Source of the DNA: Pseudaquabacterium terrae
GTDB taxonomy: Bacteria; Pseudomonadota; Gammaproteobacteria; Burkholderiales; Burkholderiaceae_C
Length of the DNA stretch: 64,000 nt
Reading direction: 5' to 3'
Assembly: GCF_013266755.1 (NCBI RefSeq)
Contig: NZ_JABRWJ010000005.1
Location: forward strand, 310,001 to 374,000
Numbering within the stretch: position 1 is the first letter of the stretch; each line of letters begins with the position of its first letter. Positions 18,146 through 27,156 of this stretch are shown here, piece after piece. A program made the position numbers and the translations under genes. The notes below the pieces were generated by a model that worked only from the letters and a program-made list of their open reading frames with translations, was not told where the DNA came from and searched no databases.

Positions 18146-19925
18146 TCTGAAGGACCGCGAGGGCGCGATCGGGCGCGGCACCGCGGCGGGAGTCCTGTTC
18201 GAGGAAGCGGTCGAAGGGCTCGCCCTCAGCGCCAGCGCGCGCCTGGCGGCGATGCGAAGCTTTCTGCGCCAGCTCTATGGCCATGCGGACTACTGCGTGC
18301 TGCTGCTCGGTTTGGACGGCGAGATCATGTGGGAAAACGCCACGGCGACGAGATTCCTCGCCGCCGAGTTCGATACGCTGCAGGGCAGGCTGTTCGGCGA
18401 ACTGCTGGGCCCCGATCCGCGCCGCTACGAGAACGTGATGGGCCTGAACCGGCTCCTGAGCGGCGCGCTGACATCGCTCAGGCACGAGGCCGAGTTGCAC
18501 AACCCGCGCGGCGAGGAGCGGGTCTTCGAGTGGTGGCACACGCGGGTCGATCCAGGCACGTGGGGGCTGGGCGAGGAGTTCGCATGCCTGACGGTCGGGT
18601 TCGAGATCACGATGCAGAAGGCCGAGGAGCGCCGCCTTGTCGGGCTGGCCGACCGCGACCCGCTGACCGGCCTGTACAACCGCCGCCGCTTCGAGGAGAA
18701 CTTCGAGAAGATCCTGACGCGCGCGTCGCGCTACAACCACGGCGTGGCACTGCTGTATTTCGACATCGACAACTTCAAGCTGATCAACGATCTGAGCGGC
18801 CACAAGGTCGGCGACGAGATCATCCAGAAGGTCTCGCAGGTGCTCAAGGAATCGATCCGCGCGACCGACCTGCCGGTGCGGCAGGGCGGCGACGAGTTCG
18901 CCGTCGTGATGGACGAGGTCGACATCGATGTCGTGCATGCCGCGGTCGCCCAGTTCAGCGAGCGCCTGAGCAACGTGCGCTTTCGCCGCAACGACCGCCT
19001 GAACAGCATCTCGTGCAGCATCGGCGTGGCGCTCTACCCGGAGCATGGCTCGACGGTGGGCCAATTGATGGCCAATGCCGACATGGCGATGTACCGCGCC
19101 AAGTCCGAAAGCCGCTCGAGCACGAACTGGGTGATCTACGACCCGTCCTTCACCGACCTGCAGATGCTGTCCGAGCAGGTGAAGTGGAAGGACCGGCTGC
19201 AGACCGCGCTGCGCGAGGAGCGGCTGCTGCTGTTCTATCAACCGATCCAGCAGCTCAAGGACGGCAGGATCACCCACTGCGAAGCGCTGATGCGCATGAT
19301 CGGCGAGGACGGGCATCTCGTGCTGCCCGGCGCGTTCATCGCGCACGCCGAGCACACCGGGCTGATCAACCAGCTCGATCGCAGGGGCGTCGACATCGCG
19401 CTGATGCACATGAGCCAGATGCTCGTGCAGGGCCGCAAACCGCGCGTCTCGGTCAACGTGTCGACCAAGACCTTGCAGGCCGGCGGCTTTTGCGAGTTCC
19501 TGCAGCAGCGGCTGCGCGACAGCAACGTACCGGGCGAGCTGCTGACGATCGAGATCACCGAGACGGCGGCGATCGAGGGCATCGAGAAGATGGCCGAGCT
19601 GCTGCATCGCATCAGCGCATTGGGCTGCCAGTTCAGTCTCGACGACTTCGGCGCCGGCTTCTCGTCGTGGCTCAACCTGCGCAAGCTGCCGATCAGCTTT
19701 CTGAAGATCGACGGCAGCTTCGTGCGCCATGTCACCGACAGTCCCGACGATCCGCTGTTCGTGCGGGCCATCAACGAGGTCTCGCAGGGCCTGAACATCA
19801 AAACCGTCGCCGAATGCGTCGAGGACCGCCAGACCTTGAACACCTTGAAGTCGCTCGGCGTGGACTACGTGCAGGGCTTCCTGATCGGCCGGCCGATGCA
19901 GCGGCTGAGCGACATCTTCAAGTAG
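18102..19925 (+). CDS. PAS-like sensor GGDEF-EAL protein (c-di-GMP cyclase/phosphodiesterase)
   Basis: A 607-residue cytoplasmic protein without membrane segments. Residues about 55-180 look like a PAS-type sensor. A GGDEF domain follows with an intact active site (GGDEF, 262-266) and an RxxD inhibitory site (253-256) five residues upstream, so diguanylate cyclase activity with product inhibition is plausible. The C-terminal EAL domain has EALMR (394-398) and the catalytic DDFGAGFSSW and KIDGSFV stretches, so phosphodiesterase activity is also possible. The start (ATG 18102, weak GAAGG upstream) lies 44 nt inside the nitrilase gene. The 3' end overlaps the convergent VOC gene by 8 nt. Confidence 0.92.
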   Translation: MLNASLPTSPTDSIDLKDREGAIGRGTAAGVLFEEAVEGLALSASARLAAMRSFLRQLYGHADYCVLLLGLDGEIMWENATATRFLAAEFDTLQGRLFGELLGPDPRRYENVMGLNRLLSGALTSLRHEAELHNPRGEERVFEWWHTRVDPGTWGLGEEFACLTVGFEITMQKAEERRLVGLADRDPLTGLYNRRRFEENFEKILTRASRYNHGVALLYFDIDNFKLINDLSGHKVGDEIIQKVSQVLKESIRATDLPVRQGGDEFAVVMDEVDIDVVHAAVAQFSERLSNVRFRRNDRLNSISCSIGVALYPEHGSTVGQLMANADMAMYRAKSESRSSTNWVIYDPSFTDLQMLSEQVKWKDRLQTALREERLLLFYQPIQQLKDGRITHCEALMRMIGEDGHLVLPGAFIAHAEHTGLINQLDRRGVDIALMHMSQMLVQGRKPRVSVNVSTKTLQAGGFCEFLQQRLRDSNVPGELLTIEITETAAIEGIEKMAELLHRISALGCQFSLDDFGAGFSSWLNLRKLPISFLKIDGSFVRHVTDSPDDPLFVRAINEVSQGLNIKTVAECVEDRQTLNTLKSLGVDYVQGFLIGRPMQRLSDIFK

Positions 19926-20313
19926 TCAGCGCATCTGCCAACTCCTCGCTGGCCTCGAAGTCCAGTTCCACCTTCGCGCCGTTCGGATCGTGGCTGAACA
20001 GCTGCCATGTGCCGGCGCCGGCCTGTCGTCTCAGGTCGTACGGAATGGCGCGCTCGTCGAAGCGTGCCCGGATGGCCCGCAGGCCCCGGGCCGTGAAGGC
20101 CATGTGGTCGATCACGCCTGCGCGCGTGGGCGGCAGCGGGCGACCGAAGTAGAGGTGCAGCACGGCCTGCGGGCCCTCGCCGTACAGCCAGGCGCCGGCA
20201 AAGCCCAGGTCCGGCCGCGCACCGACCTTCAGGCCGAGCACGCCGACGTAGTAGTCCAGCGTCTTGGCCTCGTCCTCGGCGATGACGGTGAAGTGGTTCA
20301 TCCCGACAATCAT
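19918..20313 (-). CDS. VOC family (glyoxalase/dioxygenase fold) protein
   Basis: A 131-residue vicinal-oxygen-chelate protein with GMNHFTVIAEDEAKTLDYYV at the start and the second half-site DHMAFTARG and DPNGAKVELDF. Two paired beta-alpha-beta-beta-beta modules are expected, with metal ligands His7 and a Glu near residue 118. The fold serves glyoxalases, ring-cleavage dioxygenases and epimerases; the reaction here is unknown. It is the last gene of the long reverse-strand catabolic run, 31 nt after the SRPBCC-oxidoreductase fusion. ATG 20313 follows an AAGGAG element. Confidence 0.87.
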   Translation of the reverse strand: MIVGMNHFTVIAEDEAKTLDYYVGVLGLKVGARPDLGFAGAWLYGEGPQAVLHLYFGRPLPPTRAGVIDHMAFTARGLRAIRARFDERAIPYDLRRQAGAGTWQLFSHDPNGAKVELDFEASEELADALTT

Positions 20314-20344
20314 GGGACGCTCCTTTTGTGTGTTGGCATTGCCT

Positions 20345-21835
20345 TCAGGCGCGCAGCACCAGCGCGCCGACGGTGCGGCGCGACTCCAGCCGCGCGTGCG
20401 CTTCGGCGGCCGCCTCGAGCGCATGAGTCTCGATCGGCGGCACTTTCAGCGCGCCGGTGTCGATGGCGGCCCACAGGCGCTCGGCGCGCTCGACGAGGGC
20501 CTCGCGGCTGGCGATGTAGTGAAACAGCACCGGGCGCGAGAACGTCAGCGACTTCTGCACCAGCCACTCCGGCGAGATCGGCGCCAGCGGTCCGCTGGCC
20601 TGGCCCAGGCTGATCCAGTGGCCGCAGCGCGCCAGCGCGGCATGGTTCTCTTCCCGCGCCGCTTCGCCGAGGCCGTCGACGATCACTTCGGCGCCGTCGG
20701 GCCAGGCGCCGTGCAGCGCCTGGGCAAAGCGGTGCTCGGGGGTGACGATGACTTCTTCGCAGCCGTGCTCGCGCGCCACGCGCGCCTTCTCGTCGCTCGA
20801 CACGGTGCCGATCACGCGCGCCCCGAGTTGCCGCGCCCACGCGCACAGCAGCAGGCCGACGCCGCCGGCCGCCGCGTGCACCAGCAATCGCATGCCGGGG
20901 CGCACACGGGCCAGGTCGCGCAGCACGACGTCGGCGGTCAGGCCCTTCAGCAGGACCGACGCGGCCACCGTCTCGTCGATGCCGGGCGGCAGCCGCAGCA
21001 CCGACACGGCAGGCACGCATCGCAGGTCCGTGTAGGCACCGGGTGCCGCGGCGACATAGGCCACGCGATCGCCGGGCAGCAGGCCCAGCGCACCCTCCCC
21101 CGCATCGAGCACGGTGCCGGCGGCCTCCAGTCCCGGCACGCCGGGCAGCGGCAGCGCCTGCGGAATCCAGCCCCGGCGCAGGTAGACATCGAAGAAATTG
21201 ACGCCGATTGCGCGCTGCCGGATGCGTACCTCGCCCGCCTGCGGCGCGGCGCACTCGGCGGCCTCCGCTCGCAGCTCGCCGGCCTCGCCGTAGCGTCGCA
21301 CGATGATCTGCCGCGACGGCAGCGGCAGCGCGCGCGGCAGCGGGGTTCCGGCCGCATGCCGGCCCGACGCCGACGGGGCGGGACGCAGGTCGCCGCCCTG
21401 TCGCAGGTGCCGGCGCAGGTTCTCGAAACCCGCCTCGTACACCTGGGTCGCGACCATCTCGCGCAGCGCCCGTTCCTCGCCGGGCGGCGTCGCGAAGGTC
21501 GATTCCCAGTGCCAGAACGTGCGGTTGCCGTCGGTCACCGGCTTGAGCGTCAGCGTCGCGACGTAACGCTGCAAAGGCACGGTGGCCTCGACGATGCAAT
21601 AGGTGCTGCGGTGCTCGCGGTCCGACAGCGCCAGCAGCTGCTCGCGGATGCGGTTGCCGTCCTTCAGCGTGAAGCTGCGTACGCAGCCCACCTGGTCGCT
21701 GCGTTCGCCGCCCTCGATGCGGCTGGCCTCGACCACGCCGTGCCACTGGTCGTGGCTGTTGAAGTCACGCAGCACCGCCCACACGCGCTCGATCGGCGCG
21801 TCGATGACCGTGGAGCGAACGACCTTCTGCAGCAT
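20345..21835 (-). CDS. SRPBCC domain fused to a zinc-free quinone oxidoreductase
   Basis: A 496-residue two-domain protein. Residues 1 to about 150 form an SRPBCC (START/Bet v1-like) ligand-binding domain with DAPIERVWAVLRDF and LKPVTDGNRTFWHWES. Residues about 175-496 form a medium-chain reductase of the quinone-oxidoreductase type (IGVNFFDVYLRRGW, PGLEAAGTVLDAGEG, HAAAGGVGLLLCAWA) that lacks catalytic-zinc ligands. The SRPBCC half is clearly similar to the separate SRPBCC protein encoded 18 nt upstream. Such reductases use NADPH on quinones or enones; the fused domain may present a hydrophobic substrate (inference). The two domains are in one uninterrupted frame. Confidence 0.88.
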   Translation of the reverse strand: MLQKVVRSTVIDAPIERVWAVLRDFNSHDQWHGVVEASRIEGGERSDQVGCVRSFTLKDGNRIREQLLALSDREHRSTYCIVEATVPLQRYVATLTLKPVTDGNRTFWHWESTFATPPGEERALREMVATQVYEAGFENLRRHLRQGGDLRPAPSASGRHAAGTPLPRALPLPSRQIIVRRYGEAGELRAEAAECAAPQAGEVRIRQRAIGVNFFDVYLRRGWIPQALPLPGVPGLEAAGTVLDAGEGALGLLPGDRVAYVAAAPGAYTDLRCVPAVSVLRLPPGIDETVAASVLLKGLTADVVLRDLARVRPGMRLLVHAAAGGVGLLLCAWARQLGARVIGTVSSDEKARVAREHGCEEVIVTPEHRFAQALHGAWPDGAEVIVDGLGEAAREENHAALARCGHWISLGQASGPLAPISPEWLVQKSLTFSRPVLFHYIASREALVERAERLWAAIDTGALKVPPIETHALEAAAEAHARLESRRTVGALVLRA

Positions 21836-21853
21836 CGCGGGGTTCGTTGCTTC

Positions 21854-22324
21854 TCAGGCCCGGCCGGCCACGCGCCAGGCGGCGGCGCCGCCGGCGAACT
21901 GCTTCTTCAGCGCATCGAAGCCGGCCTGGAAGACGCCCTGGCCGATCAACTCCGCCAGCGCGCTCTCGCGCGACGGATCGCAGTCGAACTCGGCGCTCCA
22001 CTCGGCAAAGCAGCGGTTGCCGTCGGTCACCGGCGTGAGCTTCAGCGTGGCGGTGTAGTCGGCCACGCCCATCGGGCTCTCGAGGATCTCGTAGGTGCAG
22101 CTGTAGTCGTAGTCGGACAGCGCAAGCAGTCGCTCGCGGATCAGGCCGCCGTCGCGAGTGTGGAAGTGCCGGATGCAGCCGATGCGATCACTCGGCTCAC
22201 CGTTCTCGATGCGGCTGTCGGCAATGCCCGGGTGCCACTGCGGCAACGCATTGAAATCGCGGATGCGCGACCACACCGAATCACCGCTGGCCTCGATCAC
22301 GCTGGAAACGTAGACGCGGATCAC
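21854..22324 (-). CDS. SRPBCC family protein
   Basis: A 156-residue stand-alone SRPBCC (polyketide cyclase/Bet v1-like) protein with VSSVIEASGDSVWSRIRDFN, LPQWHPGIADS and LKLTPVTDGNRCFAEWSAEF. It is homologous to the N-terminal domain of the following fusion gene. The start is GTG at 22324 with AAGGAG upstream inside the end of the flotillin gene (6 nt gap). Ligand and reaction are unknown; domains of this fold bind hydrophobic small molecules. Confidence 0.83.
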   Translation of the reverse strand: MIRVYVSSVIEASGDSVWSRIRDFNALPQWHPGIADSRIENGEPSDRIGCIRHFHTRDGGLIRERLLALSDYDYSCTYEILESPMGVADYTATLKLTPVTDGNRCFAEWSAEFDCDPSRESALAELIGQGVFQAGFDALKKQFAGGAAAWRVAGRA

Positions 22325-22330
22325 GCAATG

Positions 22331-24031
22331 TCACTCCTTGGCGCGTGTGGTCGTCGGCGCCGGTGGCAACGCGGCAGCGCCGCCGGTCGCACCGTTGACC
22401 AACTGGTGGATGTCGCCGCCTGCCAAGCCGATCTCGCGCAGCAGCTGGTCGACGATCGGCGCCTGCGCGCGGAAGCGCAATGCCGAGTTGACGACGCTGT
22501 CGGAGAAGCTCGCATGGCTGCCGTCGGCACCGTTCGTGACCCCGCCGCCGCCCAGCCCGTCCACGTGCAGGATCTTGATGCCCTCGATGCGCTCCATCGG
22601 CCGCACGGCCTCGCGGATGATGGCCTCGGCCTTCTCGACCAGCTTCAGCCGCAGCACCGACGCGCGCGCCTCCGGCGACAGCACGTTCTGCGCCTCGTTC
22701 ATCAGGCGCAGCGCCTCGGCCTCGATCTCGGCCCGCACGCGCACCGCCAGCGCCTTGATCTTGTCGGCATCGGCATCGGCTTCGGCCTGCGCGCGGATCG
22801 CCGCGCCGCGGTCGTCGCTGGCGTCCTTCTCGGCGCGTGCCGCCGATGTCAGGCGCAAGGCCTCGCGCTCCGCCGACTGCGCGGCGCCGATCAGATCGAT
22901 GGCCTTGCGCCGTTCCGCGGCCTCGACGTCACGCGCGGTGAACACCTTCTCCTCGGCGGACACGGCTTCGGCGCGCGCCTTGTCGGCCGCCGCCTGCGCC
23001 AGCGACTGCACCTCGCTCTCGCGCGCGACGGCGATCGCGCGCTGCTGCTCGGCCAGCTCCATCGCCTGCCGGCGCTCGATCTCGGCGGCCTGGATCGTGC
23101 GTTCCTTGGCGATGCGTTCAGCCTCGGTGCTCTGCTCCGAACGGATGCGCGCGGTGTCGATCGTCTGCTTGGCCGTGATCTGCGCGTGCTCGGCGTCCTG
23201 CTCGCGCTGCGCGCGCTCGGTGGCCACCTCGGCGCGCTGGCGGGCGCGGGCGATCTCGACCTCGCGCTGCTGCTCGAGGCGCGCGTACTCGCTGTCGCGG
23301 TCGATCTCGAGCGAGAGCTTCTCGGCTTCGAGGTTCTTGTTGCGGATGGCCACCAGCGTGTCCTGCTCGACATCGTTGCGCTGCTTCTTGCGGCGCTCGA
23401 TCTGCTCGGTCAGGCGCGTCAGGCCCTCGGCGTCGAAGGCGTTGCTGGGATTGAAGAACTCCATGCCGGTCTGGTCCAGCTGCGTCAGCGACGCCGCCTC
23501 CAGCTCCAGCCCGTTCATCGTCAGGTCGCCGGCCACCGCCTCGCGCACGCGGCGAACATAGCTGCCGCGCTGCTCGTGCAGCTGCTCCATCGTCATCTCG
23601 GCCGCCGCGGTGCGCAGCGCGTCGACGAACTTGCCTTCGACCAGCTCCTTCAGCTGCTCGGGCTCCAGCGTGCGCAGGCCCAGCGTCTGCGCCGCCGCGG
23701 CCACCGCCTCGGGCTGCGCGGCGACGCGCACGTAGAACTCGGCGATGACGTCCACGCGCATGCGGTCCTTCGTGATCAGCGCCTTGTCGCGGCCGCGGCT
23801 GACCTCCAGCCGCAGCGTGTTCATGTTGACCGGGATCACGTCGTGCACGATCGGCAGCACGAAGGCTCCGCCGTCGAGCACCACCTTCTGGCCGCCGAGT
23901 CCCGTGCGCACGAACGCGCGCTCCTTGCTGCTGCGCAGGTACAGCCAGTGCAGCAGCCAGACGGCGATGGCGACGACGATCGCGACGACGAGCAGGCCGA
24001 GGAGGAAGCTGCCGAATTGGGCGCCGGTCAT
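22331..24031 (-). CDS. Flotillin (SPFH domain) family protein
   Basis: A 566-residue flotillin. It begins with one membrane segment (LLGLLVVAIVVAIAVWLLHW, residues about 10-29), followed by the SPFH domain (residues about 35-210, with VVLDGGAFVLPIVHDVIPVN and VEGKFVDALRTAAAEMT). A long Glu/Ala/Arg-rich coiled-coil stalk (about 220-470) and a Gly-rich C-terminal segment complete it. Flotillins form cage-like assemblies on ordered membrane domains and scaffold membrane proteins. No NfeD-type partner gene is adjacent, although flotillins often have one. ATG 24031 has AGGAG at good spacing. Its place inside a catabolic transporter operon is unusual. Confidence 0.9.
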   Translation of the reverse strand: MTGAQFGSFLLGLLVVAIVVAIAVWLLHWLYLRSSKERAFVRTGLGGQKVVLDGGAFVLPIVHDVIPVNMNTLRLEVSRGRDKALITKDRMRVDVIAEFYVRVAAQPEAVAAAAQTLGLRTLEPEQLKELVEGKFVDALRTAAAEMTMEQLHEQRGSYVRRVREAVAGDLTMNGLELEAASLTQLDQTGMEFFNPSNAFDAEGLTRLTEQIERRKKQRNDVEQDTLVAIRNKNLEAEKLSLEIDRDSEYARLEQQREVEIARARQRAEVATERAQREQDAEHAQITAKQTIDTARIRSEQSTEAERIAKERTIQAAEIERRQAMELAEQQRAIAVARESEVQSLAQAAADKARAEAVSAEEKVFTARDVEAAERRKAIDLIGAAQSAEREALRLTSAARAEKDASDDRGAAIRAQAEADADADKIKALAVRVRAEIEAEALRLMNEAQNVLSPEARASVLRLKLVEKAEAIIREAVRPMERIEGIKILHVDGLGGGGVTNGADGSHASFSDSVVNSALRFRAQAPIVDQLLREIGLAGGDIHQLVNGATGGAAALPPAPTTTRAKE

Positions 24032-24041
24032 GGCGGATCTC

Positions 24042-24872
24042 CTAACGGGTCATCTCGATGAACTGCCGCGTGGTCGCGGTCAGCGCGGTTTCGGTGGGCA
24101 GGCGTTCCATCGAGCTGGCGCCGTAGAAGCCGTCGATGGTCGGGCACTGGTTCAGGATGAACTGCGCATCGGCCGGCGTCGCGATCGGGCCGCCGTGGCA
24201 CAGCACCAGCACCTGCGGATTCACCGCGCGCGCAGCCGCCGCCCAGGCGCGGATGGGTTCGACGCAGTCGGTGAGCGTCAGCGCTGTGCCGGCGCCGATG
24301 GCGCCCCCGGTGGTCAGGCCCAGGTGGCAGACCACGATGTCGGCACCGGCCGCGGCCATCGTGCGCGCCTCGGCCTCGTTGAACACGTAGGGCGTGGTCA
24401 GCAGGTCCAGCGCGTGGGCGCGTTCGATCAGCTCCACCTCGAGGCCGTAGCCCATGCCGGTCTCCTCGAGGTTGGCGCGGAAGGTGCCGTCGATCAGGCC
24501 GACCGTCGGGAAGTTCTGCACGCCCGAGAAGCCAAGCTCGATCAGCTCGCGCAGGAAGCGGTCGCGCACCATGAACGGGTCGGTGCCGTTGACGCCGGCC
24601 AGCACCGGCGTGTGCTTCACGACCGGCAGCACCTCGCGCGCCATCTCGAGCACGATGTCGTTCGCGTTGCCGTAGGCCAGCAGCCCGGCCAGCGAACCGC
24701 GGCCGGCCATGCGGTAGCGGCCGGAGTTGTAGATCACGATCAGGTCGATGCCGCCCGCTTCCTCGCACTTGGCCGACAGGCCGGTGCCGGCGCCACCGCC
24801 GACGATCGGCCGGCCCGCAGCCACCTTGGCGCGCAGGCGCGCGAGCAGCACGTCTCTAGCGATGCGTGGCAT
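24042..24872 (-). CDS. TIM-barrel protein of the phosphoenolpyruvate hydrolase-like family (Tm-1 C-terminal type)
   Basis: A 276-residue TIM-barrel protein (PF09370-type) with [53 protein letters not shown] and [11 protein letters not shown]. This family forms the C-terminal half of the plant Tm-1 virus-resistance protein, whose N-terminal half is UPF0261. Here the UPF0261 domain is encoded by the immediately upstream gene, which overlaps this one by 17 nt, so the two proteins very probably work together. The bacterial biochemical function is not established. Confidence 0.87.
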   Translation of the reverse strand: MPRIARDVLLARLRAKVAAGRPIVGGGAGTGLSAKCEEAGGIDLIVIYNSGRYRMAGRGSLAGLLAYGNANDIVLEMAREVLPVVKHTPVLAGVNGTDPFMVRDRFLRELIELGFSGVQNFPTVGLIDGTFRANLEETGMGYGLEVELIERAHALDLLTTPYVFNEAEARTMAAAGADIVVCHLGLTTGGAIGAGTALTLTDCVEPIRAWAAAARAVNPQVLVLCHGGPIATPADAQFILNQCPTIDGFYGASSMERLPTETALTATTRQFIEMTR

Positions 24873-27156
24873 GGGGACGCTCCAGCGGACGAACCGTGTG
24901 CGGCGCGACCTCGCGCCAGGCGGCGACCAGCGCCAGCGCGAAGGCCTCGTCGTTGATGTGGTGCGGCAGCTTCAGCAGTTGGCGGTCGCTGCCGCCGCGG
25001 AACTGCTGCTCGATGGCCGTGAAGAGCGCGCGGTCGGCTTCGGGATCATGGAACGGCTGCCCGGGCGCATCGATCGCCGACACGCCGCCCTCGGGGATCA
25101 GGAAGCGCACCGGCCCGCGCATTGCATTGAGCTTGGCCGCCAGGAAGTCGCCAATGCGGCGGCACTCGTCGGGCGTCGTGCGCATCAAGGTGACGTTGGG
25201 GTTGTGGCGGACCAGGCGCCGGCCGCGAAAGCGCTCGGGCACGGTGTCCCAGCCGCCGAAGTTCACCATGTCGAGCGCGCCGCAGGACCCCACGTAGGGC
25301 AGCGCATGGCGCGCGAAGACGTCGAGCCGGCCGGGGCCGGCCGACAGCACGCCGCCGACGATCTGATCGGCGATCTCGGTGGTCGAGACATCGATCACCC
25401 CGGCCAGCAGGCCGGAGTCGGCCAGCTTCTCCATCGACTGCCCGCCGACGCCGGTGGCATGGAAGACCAGCGCATCGACCTCGTCGCCCAGCGCCTTCGT
25501 CACCGCCTGCACGCAAGGCGTGGTAACGCCGAACATCGTCAGCCCGATCGCCGGCTTCGTCGCCTGCGACTGCGGCGGCGGGTGCGCGATCATCCCGGCG
25601 AGCGCATGGGCCGCATTGGCGAGCACCTTCTCGCTGATGCGGTTGATGCCCTGCACGTCGGTGACCGAATACATCATGCAGATGTCGCTCGGGCCGACGT
25701 AGGGGCGCGTGTCGCCGCTGGCCATCGTCGACACCATCACCTTGGGTATGCCGACCGGCAGCGCGCGCATGCCCTGGGTGGCCAGCGTGGTGCCGCCGGA
25801 GCCGCCCGCGGAGATCAAGCCGCCCAGGTCGCGCCGCGTCGCGATGAAGCGCTCGAAGGCCAGTGCCATCGCCGTGACCGCGCTGCCGCGGTCGCTGCTG
25901 AAGACGGCTGCCTCGCCCTCCGGATGGTGGCGCGCCACCTCGCGCGGGTGCACGCTGGCGGGCGACGGCTTGCCCGAGGTCGCCAGATCGACCGTGACGA
26001 CGCGCAGGCCCAGCTTGTCCAGGCACTGGCGCAGGTAGAACAGCTCGCGCGCCTTGGTGTCGAAGGTGCCGGCGACATAGGCCGCGCGCGCGCTGCTGGC
26101 GGCGACGGGGAAGTCGAACACCTGTGCCGACGATGAGGCCGGGATGTCGGCCCTTTCGGCGGGGCGGGGCATCGCCGCCTGATCCGCTGGGCCGGCCTGG
26201 ACGCTCATTTCGCGCGGCAGGTCCGTGACCGGTCCGGACACGCCGCCGGTGTTCCAGCGGTTGAAGCCGCGCACGCTGCGCGGCGCCAGCTCGTCCTGCA
26301 CGGTGGCGCCGTCGCCATGTGCGCGCCGGACGGTGAAGACCCGCACGGCACCGTCGTCGCTTGCCGCGTCGGCCGCCACGTCGTCGCCCGCCTCGCCTTC
26401 CTCGTCGGCCGAGCGCACGCCGAGCAGCCGCTCCTGCAGCGGCCGGTCGGCGGCGAGCTGGCGTGCCGGCATCTCGTGCGCGATGCGGCCATTCACCATC
26501 ACCCCGATGCGGTCGGCGACGTCCATCGCCACGCCCATGTTCTGCTCGATCAGCAGCACCGCGATCTCGCCCTGCGCGGCCAGCGTGCGCAGCGCATCGG
26601 CCACCTGCTGCACGATCACCGGCGCCAGGCCTTCGGTGGGCTCGTCCATCACCAGCAGCGTCGGGTTCAGCAGCAGCGCGCGGCCGATCGCCAGCATCTG
26701 CTGCTCACCGCCGGACAGCTGCGCGCCGCCATGGCCGCGGCGTTCGGCCAGGCGCGGGAACAGCGTATAGACGCGCTCGGTGTCGCGCTTCTTCGCCGCC
26801 ACCAGGCGCAGCGTTTCGTCGACGCTCAGCGAGGGCCAGATGCGCCGACCCTGGGGCACATAGGCGATGCCCCGGCGCGTGATGCGGTGCGCGGCCAAGC
26901 CCAGGATCTCCTCGCCCGCCAGCTTCACGCTGCCGCGCGCCGGCACCAGGCCGGTGATCGCGTTGCACAGCGTCGTCTTGCCCATGCCGTTGCGGCCGAC
27001 GATGCCGAAGACGCCGCGATCCAGCACCAGGCTCACACCCTGCAACGCGTGGGCCCGGCCGTAGAACACGTCCAGGCCCTCGATGGCCAGCACCGGCCCT
27101 CGACGCGCGCCCGCCGCGCCGCGTTCGACGGCTGCGCCGTGCGTGCGCCCGGCCAT
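24856..27156 (-). CDS. LivF-type ABC ATPase fused to a UPF0261 (Tm-1-like ATP-binding) domain
   Basis: A 766-residue fusion in one uninterrupted frame. Residues about 21-247 are a LivF ATPase (Walker A GRNGMGKT 54-61, [10 protein letters not shown], signature LSGGEQQ, Walker [12 protein letters not shown]). A linker of about 100 residues follows. From about 350 to the end is UPF0261: [47 protein letters not shown] and [11 protein letters not shown]. The start at 27156 overlaps the LivG stop by one base (TGATG). An internal ATG at 26208 (MSVQAG) could also give a separate UPF0261 protein. The gene overlaps the TIM-barrel gene by 17 nt. The linkage suggests the UPF0261 pair acts on the imported compound. 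Confidence 0.88.
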   Translation of the reverse strand: MAGRTHGAAVERGAAGARRGPVLAIEGLDVFYGRAHALQGVSLVLDRGVFGIVGRNGMGKTTLCNAITGLVPARGSVKLAGEEILGLAAHRITRRGIAYVPQGRRIWPSLSVDETLRLVAAKKRDTERVYTLFPRLAERRGHGGAQLSGGEQQMLAIGRALLLNPTLLVMDEPTEGLAPVIVQQVADALRTLAAQGEIAVLLIEQNMGVAMDVADRIGVMVNGRIAHEMPARQLAADRPLQERLLGVRSADEEGEAGDDVAADAASDDGAVRVFTVRRAHGDGATVQDELAPRSVRGFNRWNTGGVSGPVTDLPREMSVQAGPADQAAMPRPAERADIPASSSAQVFDFPVAASSARAAYVAGTFDTKARELFYLRQCLDKLGLRVVTVDLATSGKPSPASVHPREVARHHPEGEAAVFSSDRGSAVTAMALAFERFIATRRDLGGLISAGGSGGTTLATQGMRALPVGIPKVMVSTMASGDTRPYVGPSDICMMYSVTDVQGINRISEKVLANAAHALAGMIAHPPPQSQATKPAIGLTMFGVTTPCVQAVTKALGDEVDALVFHATGVGGQSMEKLADSGLLAGVIDVSTTEIADQIVGGVLSAGPGRLDVFARHALPYVGSCGALDMVNFGGWDTVPERFRGRRLVRHNPNVTLMRTTPDECRRIGDFLAAKLNAMRGPVRFLIPEGGVSAIDAPGQPFHDPEADRALFTAIEQQFRGGSDRQLLKLPHHINDEAFALALVAAWREVAPHTVRPLERPHATHR

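Noticed and set aside
20264-24061. Very long open frame (1265 codons) on the + strand opposite the catabolic island
   Set aside because: It is antisense to the oxidoreductase, SRPBCC and flotillin genes, all of which have recognisable domains. Its product is Arg/His/Gln/Gly-rich low-complexity sequence, as expected from GC-rich shadow frames.
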